Shown piece by piece: positions 31,291 to 42,910 of a stretch of DNA of 64,000 nt (positions are counted from its first letter, which is position 1; every line of letters starts with the position of its first letter). Both the position numbers and the translations under genes were made by a program. The notes beneath the pieces are model-generated. The model was given only the letters and a program-made list of their open reading frames with translations, was not told where the DNA came from and did not search any database. This DNA is from Myotis daubentonii (lineage: Eukaryota > Chordata > Mammalia > Chiroptera > Vespertilionidae), in contig NC_081861.1 of the NCBI RefSeq assembly GCF_963259705.1, forward strand, positions 102,729,726-102,793,725, written 5' to 3'.

Positions 31291-33274
31291 ATCTAGACGT
31301 TGAGTTGTTCAGTGGTTGCTCCCTTGGTGGCAGTGACTCCTTGGTCTGTGGTTGCTCTTCGGGCGGTTGCGGTAGCAGCTGCTCTTCAGTTGTCAGCAGC
31401 TCCTCTGGTGGGTGCTGTTCACAGCTGTGGTGGCTCTTCTGGCTGGTGGGGCGAGGTTTCACGTACAGCTGCTGTTCCTCAGCAGAGGATGTGGTGCTCA
31501 GGAGGTTGCTGTTGCTTGGATCTGCTGCGTTGATTTAAAGGCACAAAATACAACACAACAAGGCACCACGTACCAGGCACTATACACAAATATATTTACG
31601 ATATTAATAACCCCAAGTAAAGGTGACCACCTGAATTAAGAGAATTAGGGGATAAGGAAGAAGGAAGAGAAAAAGATAAAAGAGAGAAAGGAAAAGAAAA
31701 GTAGGGACCAAAAAAAGGGAGTGCAAAAATGAAATTGGGAAAAAGGAAGGGGGAAAATAAAAGCGAGAAAAGAAAAGAAAAAAAAAAGAGCGAAAAGAGA
31801 GAATGAAGTGGAAGAGGGGAAGAGACTTTTTATATGAGGAGAATACTCCTATAGAACAGCCATTAATCCCAACAAATTCCAGCAACAGCTCCCTGGATAT
31901 GAATACAAACTAGAAACAACCAATAATATAACGATGAAAATAGAATGGTGAACACTAATCCCAAAATAAAATAAAGAAAAAATAAAATGGCACTTTAAAA
32001 AATGGTAAAATGGTAGCAGTAATAATACTGGTTAAAAATAAGAAGGTAGTAATTAAAAGGGTAAAATCAGGTGATGGAAAAAGAAGAAAAAAAAAAAAAG
32101 AACAGAAAAAAAAAATAAAAAAAAATTGGTTTCTTAGTTAAAAAGTGAAAAAAGAAAAAAAAATTGCAGTAGTGAATGTCCTTCGTTTCTTCTGTTCTTC
32201 AGTGTGGCTCGCCTTAGACCTTCCAGGTATTCAGGAGAGTGTTGAGATTCCCTGCGATATACTGTTCCTCTGTGTTGTAAACCACAGTCCTTATTTTAAA
32301 GCATGCCGCATTTATTTCCCAGACTGCCTTATTTTGTGTTTAGCAAAGAGTCAGTTTGTGGGTCAGCTTCTGGGTGGCAGTGTTCTGGGGTTGGCCTCTG
32401 AGGCTATAGGGCCTCTCTGTCGAGTGGAAGTTCACTGCCCAGAGCTGACTGCGTAGTAGTTAGTTACCGGCGCTATGTTGTTGCTGGGATTGAAAATCCC
32501 CCTATAGGCCAGACCCTGTTAACTCCCAGGGACTGATCAGGTTATCTTAATCCTTGATCTCGTTCAGGGTGGAATCTGGGTGTGGCTGTGCTCCTTGCCT
32601 GGGGGCTTGGGGGAGGAGACTCACCCTCAGGAGCGGGTGGCTGCCCCAGTCCTGGCCTCAGGGGTGTCTCAGCACTCAATTCACTACCACCTCTCCCGGC
32701 TCCCCCTCTTTCCCCAGTCTCTCCCCAGATTCCACTCCTCAGCACACTCTCCCTCTCTTCAGCACAGGTGAGTGTCTGTATCCGAAATGTCCCATGAACA
32801 GGATTCAGTGTAAACAAACAAACAAATGCCGGCCGTGGAAACGGGGAAGGCTTGGTTTCTGTAAGCTTCTTCTCTTACCGGGTCTGCATGGTCAGGTCAG
32901 CTCTTCAGGCTGCCCCCTTTAGGCTCAGTCCTCTGTGATCACAGAACCCAGCTCTCAATTTCCCTGGCGGCGCCAGGAATCCCGCAGTTCTCCTTTCCCC
33001 CGTGAGGGGCTGTGCCTGTCCCAAAGGACGCGGCTGTCTGCCACGCGGTCTCCCTCCGACTCTCTGGTTTCAGAGGTCTGGCAAACTTTCCTGCCCAAAT
33101 CCCTGGTTTTTTTTTTTACCTTACCAGGGGAGTTCTGCTCTTCCCGGCTGCAAACCCTCTCACCAGCTGAGCAATTTCGCCAATTCGGTGTGAGTGTTAC
33201 TAGCTTCAGCTTCCATTTGCTCCGGGACACGACCTGGGACACGTCTGCCTATATCGCCGCCATCTTGGTTCCCC
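31291..33274 (-). promoter_or_regulatory. L1 5' UTR with YY1-like start and purine-rich tract
   Basis: The element begins (minus strand, from 33274) ggggaaccaagatggcggcg, containing AAGATGGCGG, a YY1-type site as at the 5' tip of other mammalian L1s. A GC-rich first half (32460-33274) is followed by an A-rich half (31640-32170) that is almost A/G only on the plus strand. The same layout appears in the L1 at 17278, the HAL1 at 192 and the orphan 5' UTR at 46300. Promoter activity is inferred. Confidence 0.7.
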
Positions 33275-33783
33275 CTCTCATCGATGTTTCTAACTCTCTA
33301 TCTCTCTCCCTTCCTCTCTGTAAAAAATCAATAAAAAAAAGATATCAATGACATATTTCACAAAACTAGAACAAATATGCCAAAAATTTATATAGAACCA
33401 CAAAAGACTCTGAATGACAATCTTAGGAAAGAACAAAGTTGGAAGAATCACACTACTTAATATTAAACTATACTACAGGGCCATAATTATAAAAAACACG
33501 TCATGGTACTGGCATAAAAACAGACATATAAATCAATGGAAAAGAGTAGGAAGTCCAGAAATAAACCTACACCTTTATAGTCAGTTAATATTTGACAAAG
33601 GAGACAAGAACATATAATGGGCTAAAGATAGGCTATTCAATAAATGGTGTTAGAAAAATTGCACAGATACATGAAAAATTTTATGAAACTAGACTACTTT
33701 CTTATACCAAATACAAAAATAAACTCAAAATTAATTAAAGTTATTGCAGGTTTTAAAAATTCTTGCAGTTCACCCATTGAAAT

Positions 33784-34511
33784 TGTGCTAGGCAGTTAGA
33801 CAGACATGAGCAGAGCGAGGACAATGAGCCAGGTATAGAAGGTCACGAGAGTAAAAAGCCCCCAGGTGCCCTTCAAGGGACAATTATAGGGTTTGGACCC
33901 CCACAATTGGTCATGTGGTTTGAACTCCCTGACCTTTCCTCCCGAGAGATATATTTAGACCTCAGTTGTATTTCAGCTCCAGGCCCAGAAAAACAGCAAA
34001 AGCAGACCAGCGACCCTACAGCTGACCTCAGAACCAGCTGCATTGGATAATGATCCCCTGCCTTGGCACCTACCAATCAATCAGTGGAGACCTAGATCCT
34101 GAAAGGACACACCTGGAAAGCTGCTGAATAAATATTCTATTGAGATCTTCCCCTGGGAACTCCCCTAAAATCTCTACCCTTAAACTCCTTAGGTCAGAGG
34201 ACTCAGCACCTGCTCTCCCTCCTAGGAGTATGCCTGAGCCTTTCCTTTCCCCCTCCCTGTTCCCACCCTCTCCCCCTCCCCCCAGGCTTGTCACATTACC
34301 TCCCTTATTTCTAAGCTCCAAGGGCCCTTCCTTTGCCTCTATAACTTGTTCCCTCACTCCATTTATTCTATGAATCATTTCTTTAACTTCTGTGATTTTA
34401 TAAATAAATGTTCTCTTATAGTTTGAGTCTTAGCTCTGAATTCTTTCCTAGCTAGAACTCAAGTAATGAGATTGCTGAACCCAGGCCCAGTGTGACCCAA
34501 CTGGACTAACA
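33784..34511 (+). mobile_element. candidate solitary LTR or LTR with leader remnant
   Basis: Runs tgtgctaggc...gactaaca (TG/CA ends), with AATAAA at about 34402 and a following tggtgcccttcctgaag that resembles a primer-binding site. A C/T-rich stretch (34220-34290) lies inside. No coding retroviral sequence follows and no second LTR is seen. I do not recognise the family. Confidence 0.45.
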
Positions 34512-34540
34512 CCTGGTGCCCTTCCTGAAGCCTACAACAA

Positions 34541-34885
34541 AATGAACTAACAGCCAAAATAGCCACAGACTCATAGAGCAGGCTGAAAGCTGTTGGGGAT
34601 GGGGGTGGTGTGTTGGGGGGCTGAGTGAAGAGAGTGGAGGGATTGAGTGAAAAAGAAAAGAAAAGAGAAAAACCAAATGGACAGGGACAACAGTTTAGTG
34701 ATTGCAGTGGGGAGAAGAATGGGGGAGTTGGAGGAGGTTATAGGGGTAATAAATGGTGATGGAATTATCTTGCCTTGGGGTGGTGAACACAATGCAGTGT
34801 ATAGATGATGTGTTGTGGAATTGTGCACCTGAAACCTGTATAATTTTGTTAACCAGTGTCACCTAAATAAATTCAATAAAAAATT
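34541..34885 (+). mobile_element. old L1 3' end
   Basis: gtgaacacaatgcagtgtat, tgcacctgaaacctgtataa and the terminal aaataaattcaataaaaaat are the classical 3' UTR end of older mammalian L1 (L1MA-type) on the plus strand. Confidence 0.75.
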
Positions 34886-36470
34886 GCTGGTTTATTGTCA
34901 TCCAGATTTTGCATCTGACAGTGTAACTGGACAACCAAGGGTTCTGGGCTGCCTGTCACTACTTGAGCCAATAATGCCGGCAGTATGGGAGAATACCAGG
35001 TCATCCACAAAAATCTTCTCTGCACCCCACCATAAGCCAGCTGCTTATATTGGGTAGAAGGACAAGGATTGCATGGGAAAGTAGGAATTACAGGCATGGG
35101 AAAGTAGGCACAGGATAATCATTACAGATTACAAGTCATGCGGACTAGAGGGAAGGGAGGTCACAGAGGGTGGGTTCTCCCGGGGCCCGGGGACCAGATT
35201 ACAGGTAATAGGGACTGGGGATTGTAAAGAGCAGGTGCCTCTGGGACTAGATTGTTTCAGCCACAAGGTTGTAAATCTTTCCATAATGATAGGCAGTTCT
35301 CGGGACAGGAGGATGGACTGCATTCCAATGTTAGCTCCCATGTCTCAGGGCGTACAACTCCCAACCAGGTGAAAATATGATTTCTCTAATCAGAACAGAA
35401 CCATATGGTTAACAGAGCATGATTTATATTTCCTATAATTGTAGCTAGTCCCCAATATTCTATTTCTGCTCCTAACAACAGCATGTTTTCAGTTCTGTAC
35501 AAAATTAAAAATTGGATTCTTTGCTATATGGCACAAATGCTAAACAAAGCACCTCATTGATTCATCTTCTGCAATTCTCAAATCCCATTAAAAAAGGGCA
35601 AGAGCCTGAGAAAGAATAACTTTACAAAGATGGAGAAAATTCAGAAAAGATGATCTAAAAGTAGTGTATATTATTTTAGTGGCTAAGGCAAGACAGAGAC
35701 TGTGTGGTATCTCTGGAGGTTGTGAAACATGGTGGAGGGATCACTGCCAGAAGTCAGGAAGGAAATTTATGGTTCTAATTCATATGCTAACTTGCTATAA
35801 GACCTACAACAAATCATTTTCCATTTCTGGGACTTGGTTTCATCATCTGATAAATGAAGGGGGTGGTAATGATCAGTGCTCTTATAAGCTCCGTGGGTTG
35901 AAAAGTCTCAGAATCTCTGAAGGGCAAAATGTGTGTGCTTCAAAAAGAAAAACTTAGGCAATAAGTATGAGCCTGTGAAGAATGTAGGCCTAGAGTGTGA
36001 GAATTTGATTAATGGAGGCACATTTTGAGAAGTTGCAGAAGATTAGAGGGTGACTCAATCTTCCAATAAAATTGGCAACAATTTTCTTACTTGAGTCTTG
36101 CCAATCTGAAATTCAGAGAATTGTGCCAGATATCTAATCTCTATATCTGTTTCTTTTCTGTTACACAACTCCACAGCTAGTCAGTTCCCACAGCATTTCT
36201 GGTACTTTTTTTTTTCGAGGCGGGGGGAGTAAAGAGGGGGGACTTTGTGTATAGCTAGGGTAGGAGAATAGGGTAGAACCTACCTGAAATTCAGAGAAAT
36301 AGCCATTTAAATATCTCATTAGTTTTGTGGGACAAACTGGTGAATTTTGGACTGCCAGAAGTACAGCTGGAATGGGGATAGAGTTCATGACTGATTAAAT
36401 AATTGGATCCAACGAGCTGAATTTAATGATCTGTATTCACTGAGATAGATCTCTAATGCAATATGTCAGG
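34886..36470. other. unrecognised intergenic sequence
   Basis: No repeat hallmarks and only short ORFs. A short direct repeat (gcatgggaaagtaggaat and gcatgggaaagtaggcac) lies at 35072 and 35094, and a poly-T tract with G runs at about 36208-36240. It may contain an old LTR that I cannot delimit. Confidence 0.45.
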
Positions 36471-36479
36471 AGGCTCTGT

Positions 36480-36640
36480 CCTTGGCTTTGTCCTAATTCA
36501 ACATTTTAATTGCTGACTTAAGTGAGGGCATAAATAATATACTGATCAAACACACAGATGGTGCAAAGCTGAGAGGGAGAGTTAATATATTTCATGACAG
36601 AAACAGAATCTAAAAAGCCATCTTTGATATGGACTTTTAC
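36480..36640 (+). mobile_element. CR1/L3-type ancient LINE fragment
   Basis: aagtgagggcataaataata, acagatggtgcaaagctgag and the following ttaatat..atgacagaaacagaatc follow the order of a well-known L3/CR1 segment that encodes RT-proximal sequence. Highly diverged, so it predates the bat-specific elements. Confidence 0.55.
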
Positions 36641-37835
36641 TGTGCTTGACTAATGTGCATGGTGGGATAAAGAAGCAACTAAAGCTAAGTGGCAGAGGTT
36701 CTTTATCCATTACTAGAGGCCCGATGCATGAAATTCGTGTATTGGGGGGGGGGGTGTCCCTCAGCCCGGCCTGCACCCTCTCGCAGTCTGGGACCCTTCA
36801 GGGGTTAGCCACCTGTCGGCTTAGGGGGAACAGGCCTAAGCCAACACTTGGAAATCCCTCTCACAGTCTGGGATCCCTCGCTCCTTACCACCCACCTGCT
36901 TGCTGCTCCTTACCACTCGGCTCTCTGCTCCTTAGTACTGCCACGGGGGCAGGAAAGGCTCCCGCCACTGCCTCTGCACTCACCAGCTGTGAGCCCTATC
37001 ATTCTGTGTAGTTGTCTGTGGGCCAAGTGCTCTCTTCCTTCTCACTTAGGGCAAAAAGCATGTGAGGGCAGAGTGCACTGTCATGGAACGCAGAGAGCTG
37101 ACCAGAGCTGAGGGGAGTGGCTGGGCCCACGGGGTGAGAGGTGGACACAGAGAACACTATCTCACCCAATTGTGAGGCGGGTTGGCTGGCCTTCATCTGC
37201 CTGATCCCACCCAGGAAGGGACCAAGCAGGGTGTCTGCCTCTCCATTCTCCATCCTTCTATCTGTGACACCTGTCACCCTTGCCAGGCCTCCCCCAAAGT
37301 GAGTTCAGCTCAGTCCCTGAATGTAAAAGGGCACAGTGCGGGGGACGGGTTCCACTCCAGTGCCTCCTGATTCCCAGTGACAGGACCTTGTCTCAGGACG
37401 GTGGCCACAGCTGCAGAATATAGATCTGTTTCAAGAGTTGGGAATAGAGACTTTTGTTATGAGTCCCTATTCCAAAAGGTGGCAGTTTATTCACATCTTG
37501 GCAGACACCTTCAAGAGTAGCATAAGTGGGTAAAGTCAGGGCCAAACCGGGCCATTTCCTCACCCATTCTTTCTGAGGCACGTGGACAGAGCCAAGTCTC
37601 AGCTCTTCGCAGGACACTTCCGTTTTTTTTGTTTTGTTTGTTTTTAAGCCTAAAGGACAATAGTCTGTCTCCATTCTTATTCTTCAGGATTTTTTTCATC
37701 ATCGTATAAAAGGATACATACATTGGGGCAATCCTTCCGAGATACAATATTCCAGTTGCACCCATGTGACAACAACAGTGCCCTCAGAGGGAGGGAGCCA
37801 ACAGATGGGGAGCAGGAAATTCTGAAAACCAAAGC

Positions 37836-38065
37836 TAAGGTTCAGAACACGGAAGAAGTCCTTGGTGTTCTGCTGAGAAACTTGGACTCCTTCCTCTGCG
37901 GTCAAACAACTGTCACACACCAGGCAGTCACTCAGAAATATCTTGGCATCGGCCAACTTATGGAATTCTCTCTTTTCTCCATTCTCCTGAGCCGGACTCC
38001 AGACACATTGACTGCGGCATTCTCTCAGTCATCTTTTTTCCCCCCAAAATGTTACAAAGTTTATA
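37836..38065 (-). pseudogene. NARF: NARF coding fragment captured by Helitron
   Basis: NARF (nuclear prelamin A recognition factor) is an iron-hydrogenase-like nuclear protein. On the minus strand the frame reads PAQENGEKREFHKLADAK, then IFLSDCLVCDSC, TAEEGVQVSQQN and KDFFRVLNL, an N-terminal region of NARF with the CxxC of its iron-sulphur site. Upstream, DD-stop-EN with a frameshift continues the homology for about 15 codons. After RVLNL the match stops and unrelated sequence follows, probably an intron edge or a capture boundary. It is a fragment with a stop and a frameshift, so not a gene. Identification is by recall of the family sequence. Confidence 0.75.
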
Positions 38066-38777
38066 TGAATGTAACATACAAAGATGCAGCTTCCTTTGTA
38101 GGAACAGGGAAGGAAGGGGTGGTTAAGTAAGGCACACAGAGCTGCATCAAGCACCAGCTGTGGGGAGGGCCAAGGGGGAGAGGAGGTTGGTACTGGGGCC
38201 GAGGTCCTACAGATGTTGCTGGGGAAGTAGGGATCCCTCTGAGTGCCACGTTCTGAGGCTGAACTAATTGGTCAAGCTGAGGCAGAGGTGGGTGGCCATA
38301 TCAGCCATCTTTGATGCTGTTTACCCTTTCCCACCCCAGCTTTGTTGTAAAACCCCAGAGCCCTGAATTCCAAAGGCCCCATCCAGACCAGAGGCCCTGG
38401 AAGGGAGTGAGAGGAAGTGAGTAGGCAAGTTTGAAAGCCGATATGCCTGTGTGCTGAGGGATGGCTGGAGACAGTGGTGAGAGGTAGCAGGGGAAGGGCT
38501 CTCATACCTACCCTTCTGTGGGGGCCACAGGTGAAGGAGGCCAGGGGAGTAGGGTAGGGATTGGGCACCATGGCCTAAGCCTCTTAGGCATCCCTGTCTG
38601 TCCTCTGCAGTGTACACAGAGGAAAGGGGCTGCCTCTGAGAAGGGGCCAGGCCAGGCCAGGCCAGGTAACCATCTTGAGTTCTGGCTGAGGTGATGGTCC
38701 TCACCCTGAGATGCCTTCTAACTGGTGATGGACCCAGGCCTGACTCTGCTGCTGCTACCGCTGGGACCCAGGCCTGA

Positions 38778-38823
38778 CTCCCGCCACCGCCACCACCACC
38801 ACCACCACCACCACCACCGCCGC
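38778..38823 (+). repeat. (CAC)n/(CCG)n trinucleotide tract
   Basis: About 36 bp of cca/ccg triplets close to the Helitron 5' end, in a segment of imperfect gggacccaggcctgactc repeats at 38728-38785. Confidence 0.9.
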
Positions 38824-38885
38824 CGGGACCCAGGTGTTCGGTCGTCCATCTGGTTGTGATGGCCCTAGGCTATTATTAGTATAGA

Positions 38886-39846
38886 TAATTATTATTAATT
38901 ATTATTTTACATCCAGTATAGTTAGGTCAGATAGTATCTTGGCAACAAAGTATGCGTGTGTGTGTGTGTGTGTTAAGCTTGTTTAGGTCGGGGTTATTTC
39001 ACCAAATAGGAATTAGTCTCCTAAACTAGAGTGTTTTTTTTTTTTTTTTTTTTAGGTTTTTTTTTTTTGCATTTCTTGCAGGGATTTCCCATTGCTTAAT
39101 GATTTGGGGGAAATATTTTACAGTGTCAGATGATGGCATTGTCTCTACCAAAAACAATAAAATTCTCTAAATCAGTGTTTCTATTTAATGAATTACTCAA
39201 GATGAGAGCTTATTATGTCTAAAACACTGTACTGAGACTGGGGAAAAGCAAACATTCTTTCCTATAAGACCTTCAAGCATGTGTGTAGAGAAGACCAAAT
39301 ATTTACAAAAATTATTCCCATGCTACATGGTGATGAGTAATAAAGGCCAAATGAGAGGCACTGAAAATATAGCAGAAACCCTGGGAAAGGAAAGGGAGAA
39401 GTACTGATGTTACATGATTTGAGATGGTCAGAGAAGTCCTTCTGGAGAAGTGAGAACTTGGTCTTAATTCCAGTTAAATGACCGAGGAATCCTGCAATAT
39501 ATATATTTCACCTTTCACACTTTCACATGTTGGGGTGCACTTAAGGCTTTGTGGAGCCATGTAATACTTACTCAAGATGATATAGGAAAATGGAGAAAGG
39601 AAAAGTCACAGCATAGAACTATTTCCAAGCCTGTTTACCAGGCCTACTGTGAAGGCTAATTTTGGAGTATAGTATATTTTTCAGTTTGTTCCCTTTCTAT
39701 AGAAATGTTCTGTGTCTCCAGCTGCTCTGTGCTGTGTCTCCAACTGCTCTGTTCTGCTAATCAGAGAATGAAGCTGAGAATACCACTTGGTTCTGGGACA
39801 GGGAGAAAAGATAAGATGCCAGTTTGGGTATTGAAATAGACTAGGG
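38886..39846. other. unrecognised sequence with microsatellites
   Basis: A (TG)n tract at about 38953-38972 and poly-T runs at 39034-39069. No other feature and no ORF of note. Confidence 0.5.
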
Positions 39847-40062
39847 CAGTGGTCGGCACGGCAAACTACGGCTTGCGAGCCACATGCGGCTCTTTGGCCC
39901 CTTGAGTGTGGCTCTTCCACAAAATACCAACTTCTGCGCATGGGCCACAAAGTTTCAATTGCACTGTACATGCGCGCCCGCATGTGGTATTTTGTGGAAG
40001 AACCACATTCAAGGGGCCAAAAAGCCGCATGTGGCTCACAAGCCATAGTTTGCTGACCACTG
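39847..40062. mobile_element. non-autonomous hAT, near-palindromic
   Basis: Ends cagtggtcggcacggcaaac and gtttgctgaccactg. Target duplication gactaggg is perfect at 39839-39846 and 40063-40070. The two halves are long inverted repeats (ttgtggaagaaccacattca against tgagtgtggctcttccacaa), so a foldback MITE. Confidence 0.92.
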
Positions 40063-40070
40063 GACTAGGG

Positions 40071-42840
40071 GATCTGTTCCCTAGTCAATCATGCCCTAGA
40101 GGCAGATCCTCAAGGACAAACAAGTCAACTGTGAGCCAACAGCTGCCAACAGTCTCTTCCCCAGAAATTTGAGGGTAACCATAGCTATGCATGGGCAGTA
40201 TTGTGCAGAGCAAGGTATTATATTGTCAGGCAGGGCAAGCCCCATGCCTGCAAAACCTTTTGCTTCAACGAAAATTGTATCTTCTTGAAAATGTTGATGA
40301 GCCCTGAAATAAGTAGTAGTTAGTGCATTTTAAGAAACTAAGTACTAAATATGTTCTAACCAAGGAAGTATTTTTGGAAGGATCATGGCTACGAGTTCCC
40401 AAACCTGTGATAGCACTCTATTTCACAGTTTCAGATTTTCAGGATCTCCCATGCTTGATACTATAGGCCTAGCCCCTTAACCTCAACTACTGGCAATCGC
40501 ATACTCAACTTTCTCCTTTGCCCTAGTGGAAATAGTCTGGAACAGAATCCATAAATGTGGGTTTGAGTTTGGTTTTATCACATGTCTCCAGTTTTCCCAT
40601 CTGAAAATGAGTGCCTAGCTCATAGTGTTTAGTTGTTGTGGTTGTGTGTGTGTGTGTGTTTTAATAAAATTGAATGTGGAGGTTAATGGGCTGCACAGAT
40701 TATGAGATGAAGATGTTATTATTTAAACTCTATTGTGGAGGCTGGTAACATTTGGAAACTGCTCTTTCTTGAATAATCAGCCTAAAAACAAACTAACAAA
40801 AAACTTGTTTCCAGATTAAAAGTCCTCACCCTCAGGGAAAGCCCTACTTTTGTTTAGTGTCTGTTGTGTATGTTCTCTCTCCCTGCCTGCCTCCTTACCT
40901 CATGGACTCATGGATGCACAAAGAACTTTCAAATGTCATGGAATCATATCCTGAAGACTCTTACTCTACCTTGAACTTTAAATTTTAATCTATTTTAATT
41001 ACATATGTATGTTTATTTATGTATAATCTGCCTCCTTTCATAGAAGATTTGAGGCAGCCAAGCTTTAACTTGTTCCAAACCTTAGGTGGTGTTCAAACCA
41101 ACAAAGAATGTATTCTTCAAGTCTTCCAAAGGAAAACAAAAAGTTGGCAATTGATACAGCAAAAATAGAAGTATCATTTTTTCCAAATTACACAAAAAGT
41201 TATTAGCAGCAGTGATTCAGATATTTCCTATGAAATATACTGTGAGCAAATTAATTACAGACCCATGTAGATTGAACAGTTTACCCACAGCTTCCAGCTA
41301 AATATATCACACGGAATAAGAGATACAAACAAAATTTTGTCCTGTTGACATTTGGCTACACAGATCACTGTGGGAGAGACTCTGGTTGGTTTCTCCACCA
41401 TCATGTAAGTATAACATCTATTTTTTTTTAAAGTCTGCCTTTTTTTAAAAAAAGCATTGAGCATGTCTGTAACTAATTCTTATAAGCATGTATACAGGGT
41501 TAGTTGGGAAGAAAAATATGTAACCAAATTGCCAACATATGGGAACATGATTTTGCCTTACATTTTTGTACTCCAGTGTACTTATTGAACACTTAACTCT
41601 TGTTAATTACCATTGCTGGTTAACAGATTTTCATGTGTGTGCATTTTTGTGTTCTTTCTGATTGGACTCTAAATTCATTAAGGGTAGGATGTCATGTCTT
41701 TACCTTGCGTGTCCCTATCACTTGTTCTGTATTTACTGCTGATTAAAGGCTGCATTTCCTTATTTGGAAAATCTAAGTAGTACAGTCATTCCTACAACCT
41801 CTGGCCAAAGTTATAATCTAGAGTTTATGGTATACTTTGTTTTGTTTGGATAATCTGACTTTAAAATATATTAATGTGTCCTCATAAAATGACCGTAAGC
41901 ATTTCCTGTTTTTCTGTAAGGAATCCCATGATTCAACTTGACAACTATAAACAGCATAGATGTACCTAATCAGATTTCAGGTTGCTTTTGATAAAAGTTA
42001 AACTTGCATATTTTTGCTTTGGTGTAGTTGGGAGTCACTTACTTCTACATCTGTCTGAGGTGACATGTGACTTGACATTTGCACACATTTACTTACACAA
42101 GTGTCTTTGAAGTGGTATTCCTGGCCCAGATAAGGAAAGATGGTTGTCTATAGAATTCTGAGCAGCAGTAGTCTGACTCAATTTCCTGTTCTAATGCAGT
42201 TCCCTCTGAGTTAAGGAATTCCATGTTTGTTGTACAAAGGCATGCAATGTTATGACTTTCTGTGCTGGGAAGAAGCTTCTGGTTTGTGTTTGTTTGTTTT
42301 TGTTTCTTTGTTTGATTTGTAAACGAGTTATCTGGCCTTGCCTCCAAAATGAACAAGGGAGGGAAGGGGATAAGAGAAATATAAGTATGGTTGATGGAAA
42401 GTATCCCAGACATGACTTGCCCAAGTTTGTCTTTTGTATGCCTACTCCTTTTGAACAAAGTGAGAAAAGATAATTTTCTTGAACATTTATTTACCTTTTT
42501 TATTATCTTTATTTTTTAACCTTCCTGCCTTTCAGTATTTCAGATCGTACTCAATGCTCTCATCTTTATTCCATTTATAAGCTCCTTGATGTGAGTCTAT
42601 GTCTTTTCATTTGTCTATGGCCACCACCTTAACATTACCTTGTACATAATAGGTATTTTATACGTGTTTTTTAAATTTATACTGCATTGCAATTCTCTTT
42701 TCCCCTCCTTAGTACACTTATAATTTATACAATCAGTTAAGGAATTCTTTCTTCAAGTTAGAACTTATGCCATAACAGGGATCTTTACTGCTTTTACCCA
42801 AATTAGATACTGATAAAATGTAGTGCACTATTGTATATTG
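40071..42840. other. unrecognised intergenic sequence
   Basis: No repeat hallmark beyond a (TG)n tract at 40645-40661. ORFs stay below about 125 codons and none shows a recognisable family. Base composition is typical A/T-rich mammalian spacer. Confidence 0.5.

Positions 42841-42906
<66 letters not shown>
42841..42906. repeat. (GA)n microsatellite
   Basis: More than 30 GA dinucleotides with one interruption. Confidence 0.95.

Positions 42907-42910
<4 letters not shown>

Larger units (their letters stand above)
26136..33274 (-). mobile_element. full-length, nearly intact L1
   Basis: A 7.1-kb element with a perfect 17-bp target duplication ctctcatcgatgtttct (26119-26135 and 33275-33291). On the minus strand: a 5' UTR of about 2 kb (31291-33274), ORF1 intact (30298-31290), a 50-bp spacer, ORF2 (26425-30247) with one frameshift, a short 3' UTR of about 290 bp and an A-rich tail (plus-strand T tract 26136-26162). 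Full length, long target duplication and almost open ORFs mark one of the youngest insertions here. Confidence 0.96.
25976..33338 (+). mobile_element. VES SINE split by a full-length L1
   Basis: The head lies at 25976-26135 (gccgaaaccggtttggctca) and the tail at 33275-33338 with (A)8. Target duplication aagatatcaatgaca at 25961-25975 and 33339-33353. The L1 at 26136-33274 entered at ctctcatcgatgtttct, which is therefore present twice. Confidence 0.95.
24406..33760. mobile_element. older L1 with 5' inversion (twin-priming type), split by nested insertions
   Basis: 24600-25280 and 25590-25930 are the 3' third of L1 on the minus strand. At about 25935 orientation flips, and 25935-25975 plus 33354-33760 carry the next upstream ORF2 segment on the plus strand (matching minus-strand sequence of about 27790 back to 27370). 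The two parts are adjacent in the parent element and inverted to each other, as produced by twin priming. A VES (25281-25580) and another VES that itself holds a full L1 interrupt it. Confidence 0.8.
36713..38885 (-). mobile_element. Helitron carrying a NARF fragment
   Basis: Read on the minus strand the 5' end is at 38885 (tctatactaataatag) and the 3' end is at 36713, a gcatgaaattcgtgt-type hairpin followed by gggcctctag. Insertion lies between A and T, as Helitrons do. The cargo includes a host coding segment (37836-38065), a (CAC)n tract and GC-rich filler. No transposase gene is present. Its 5' end belongs to the same subtype as the element at 62888. Confidence 0.85.
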
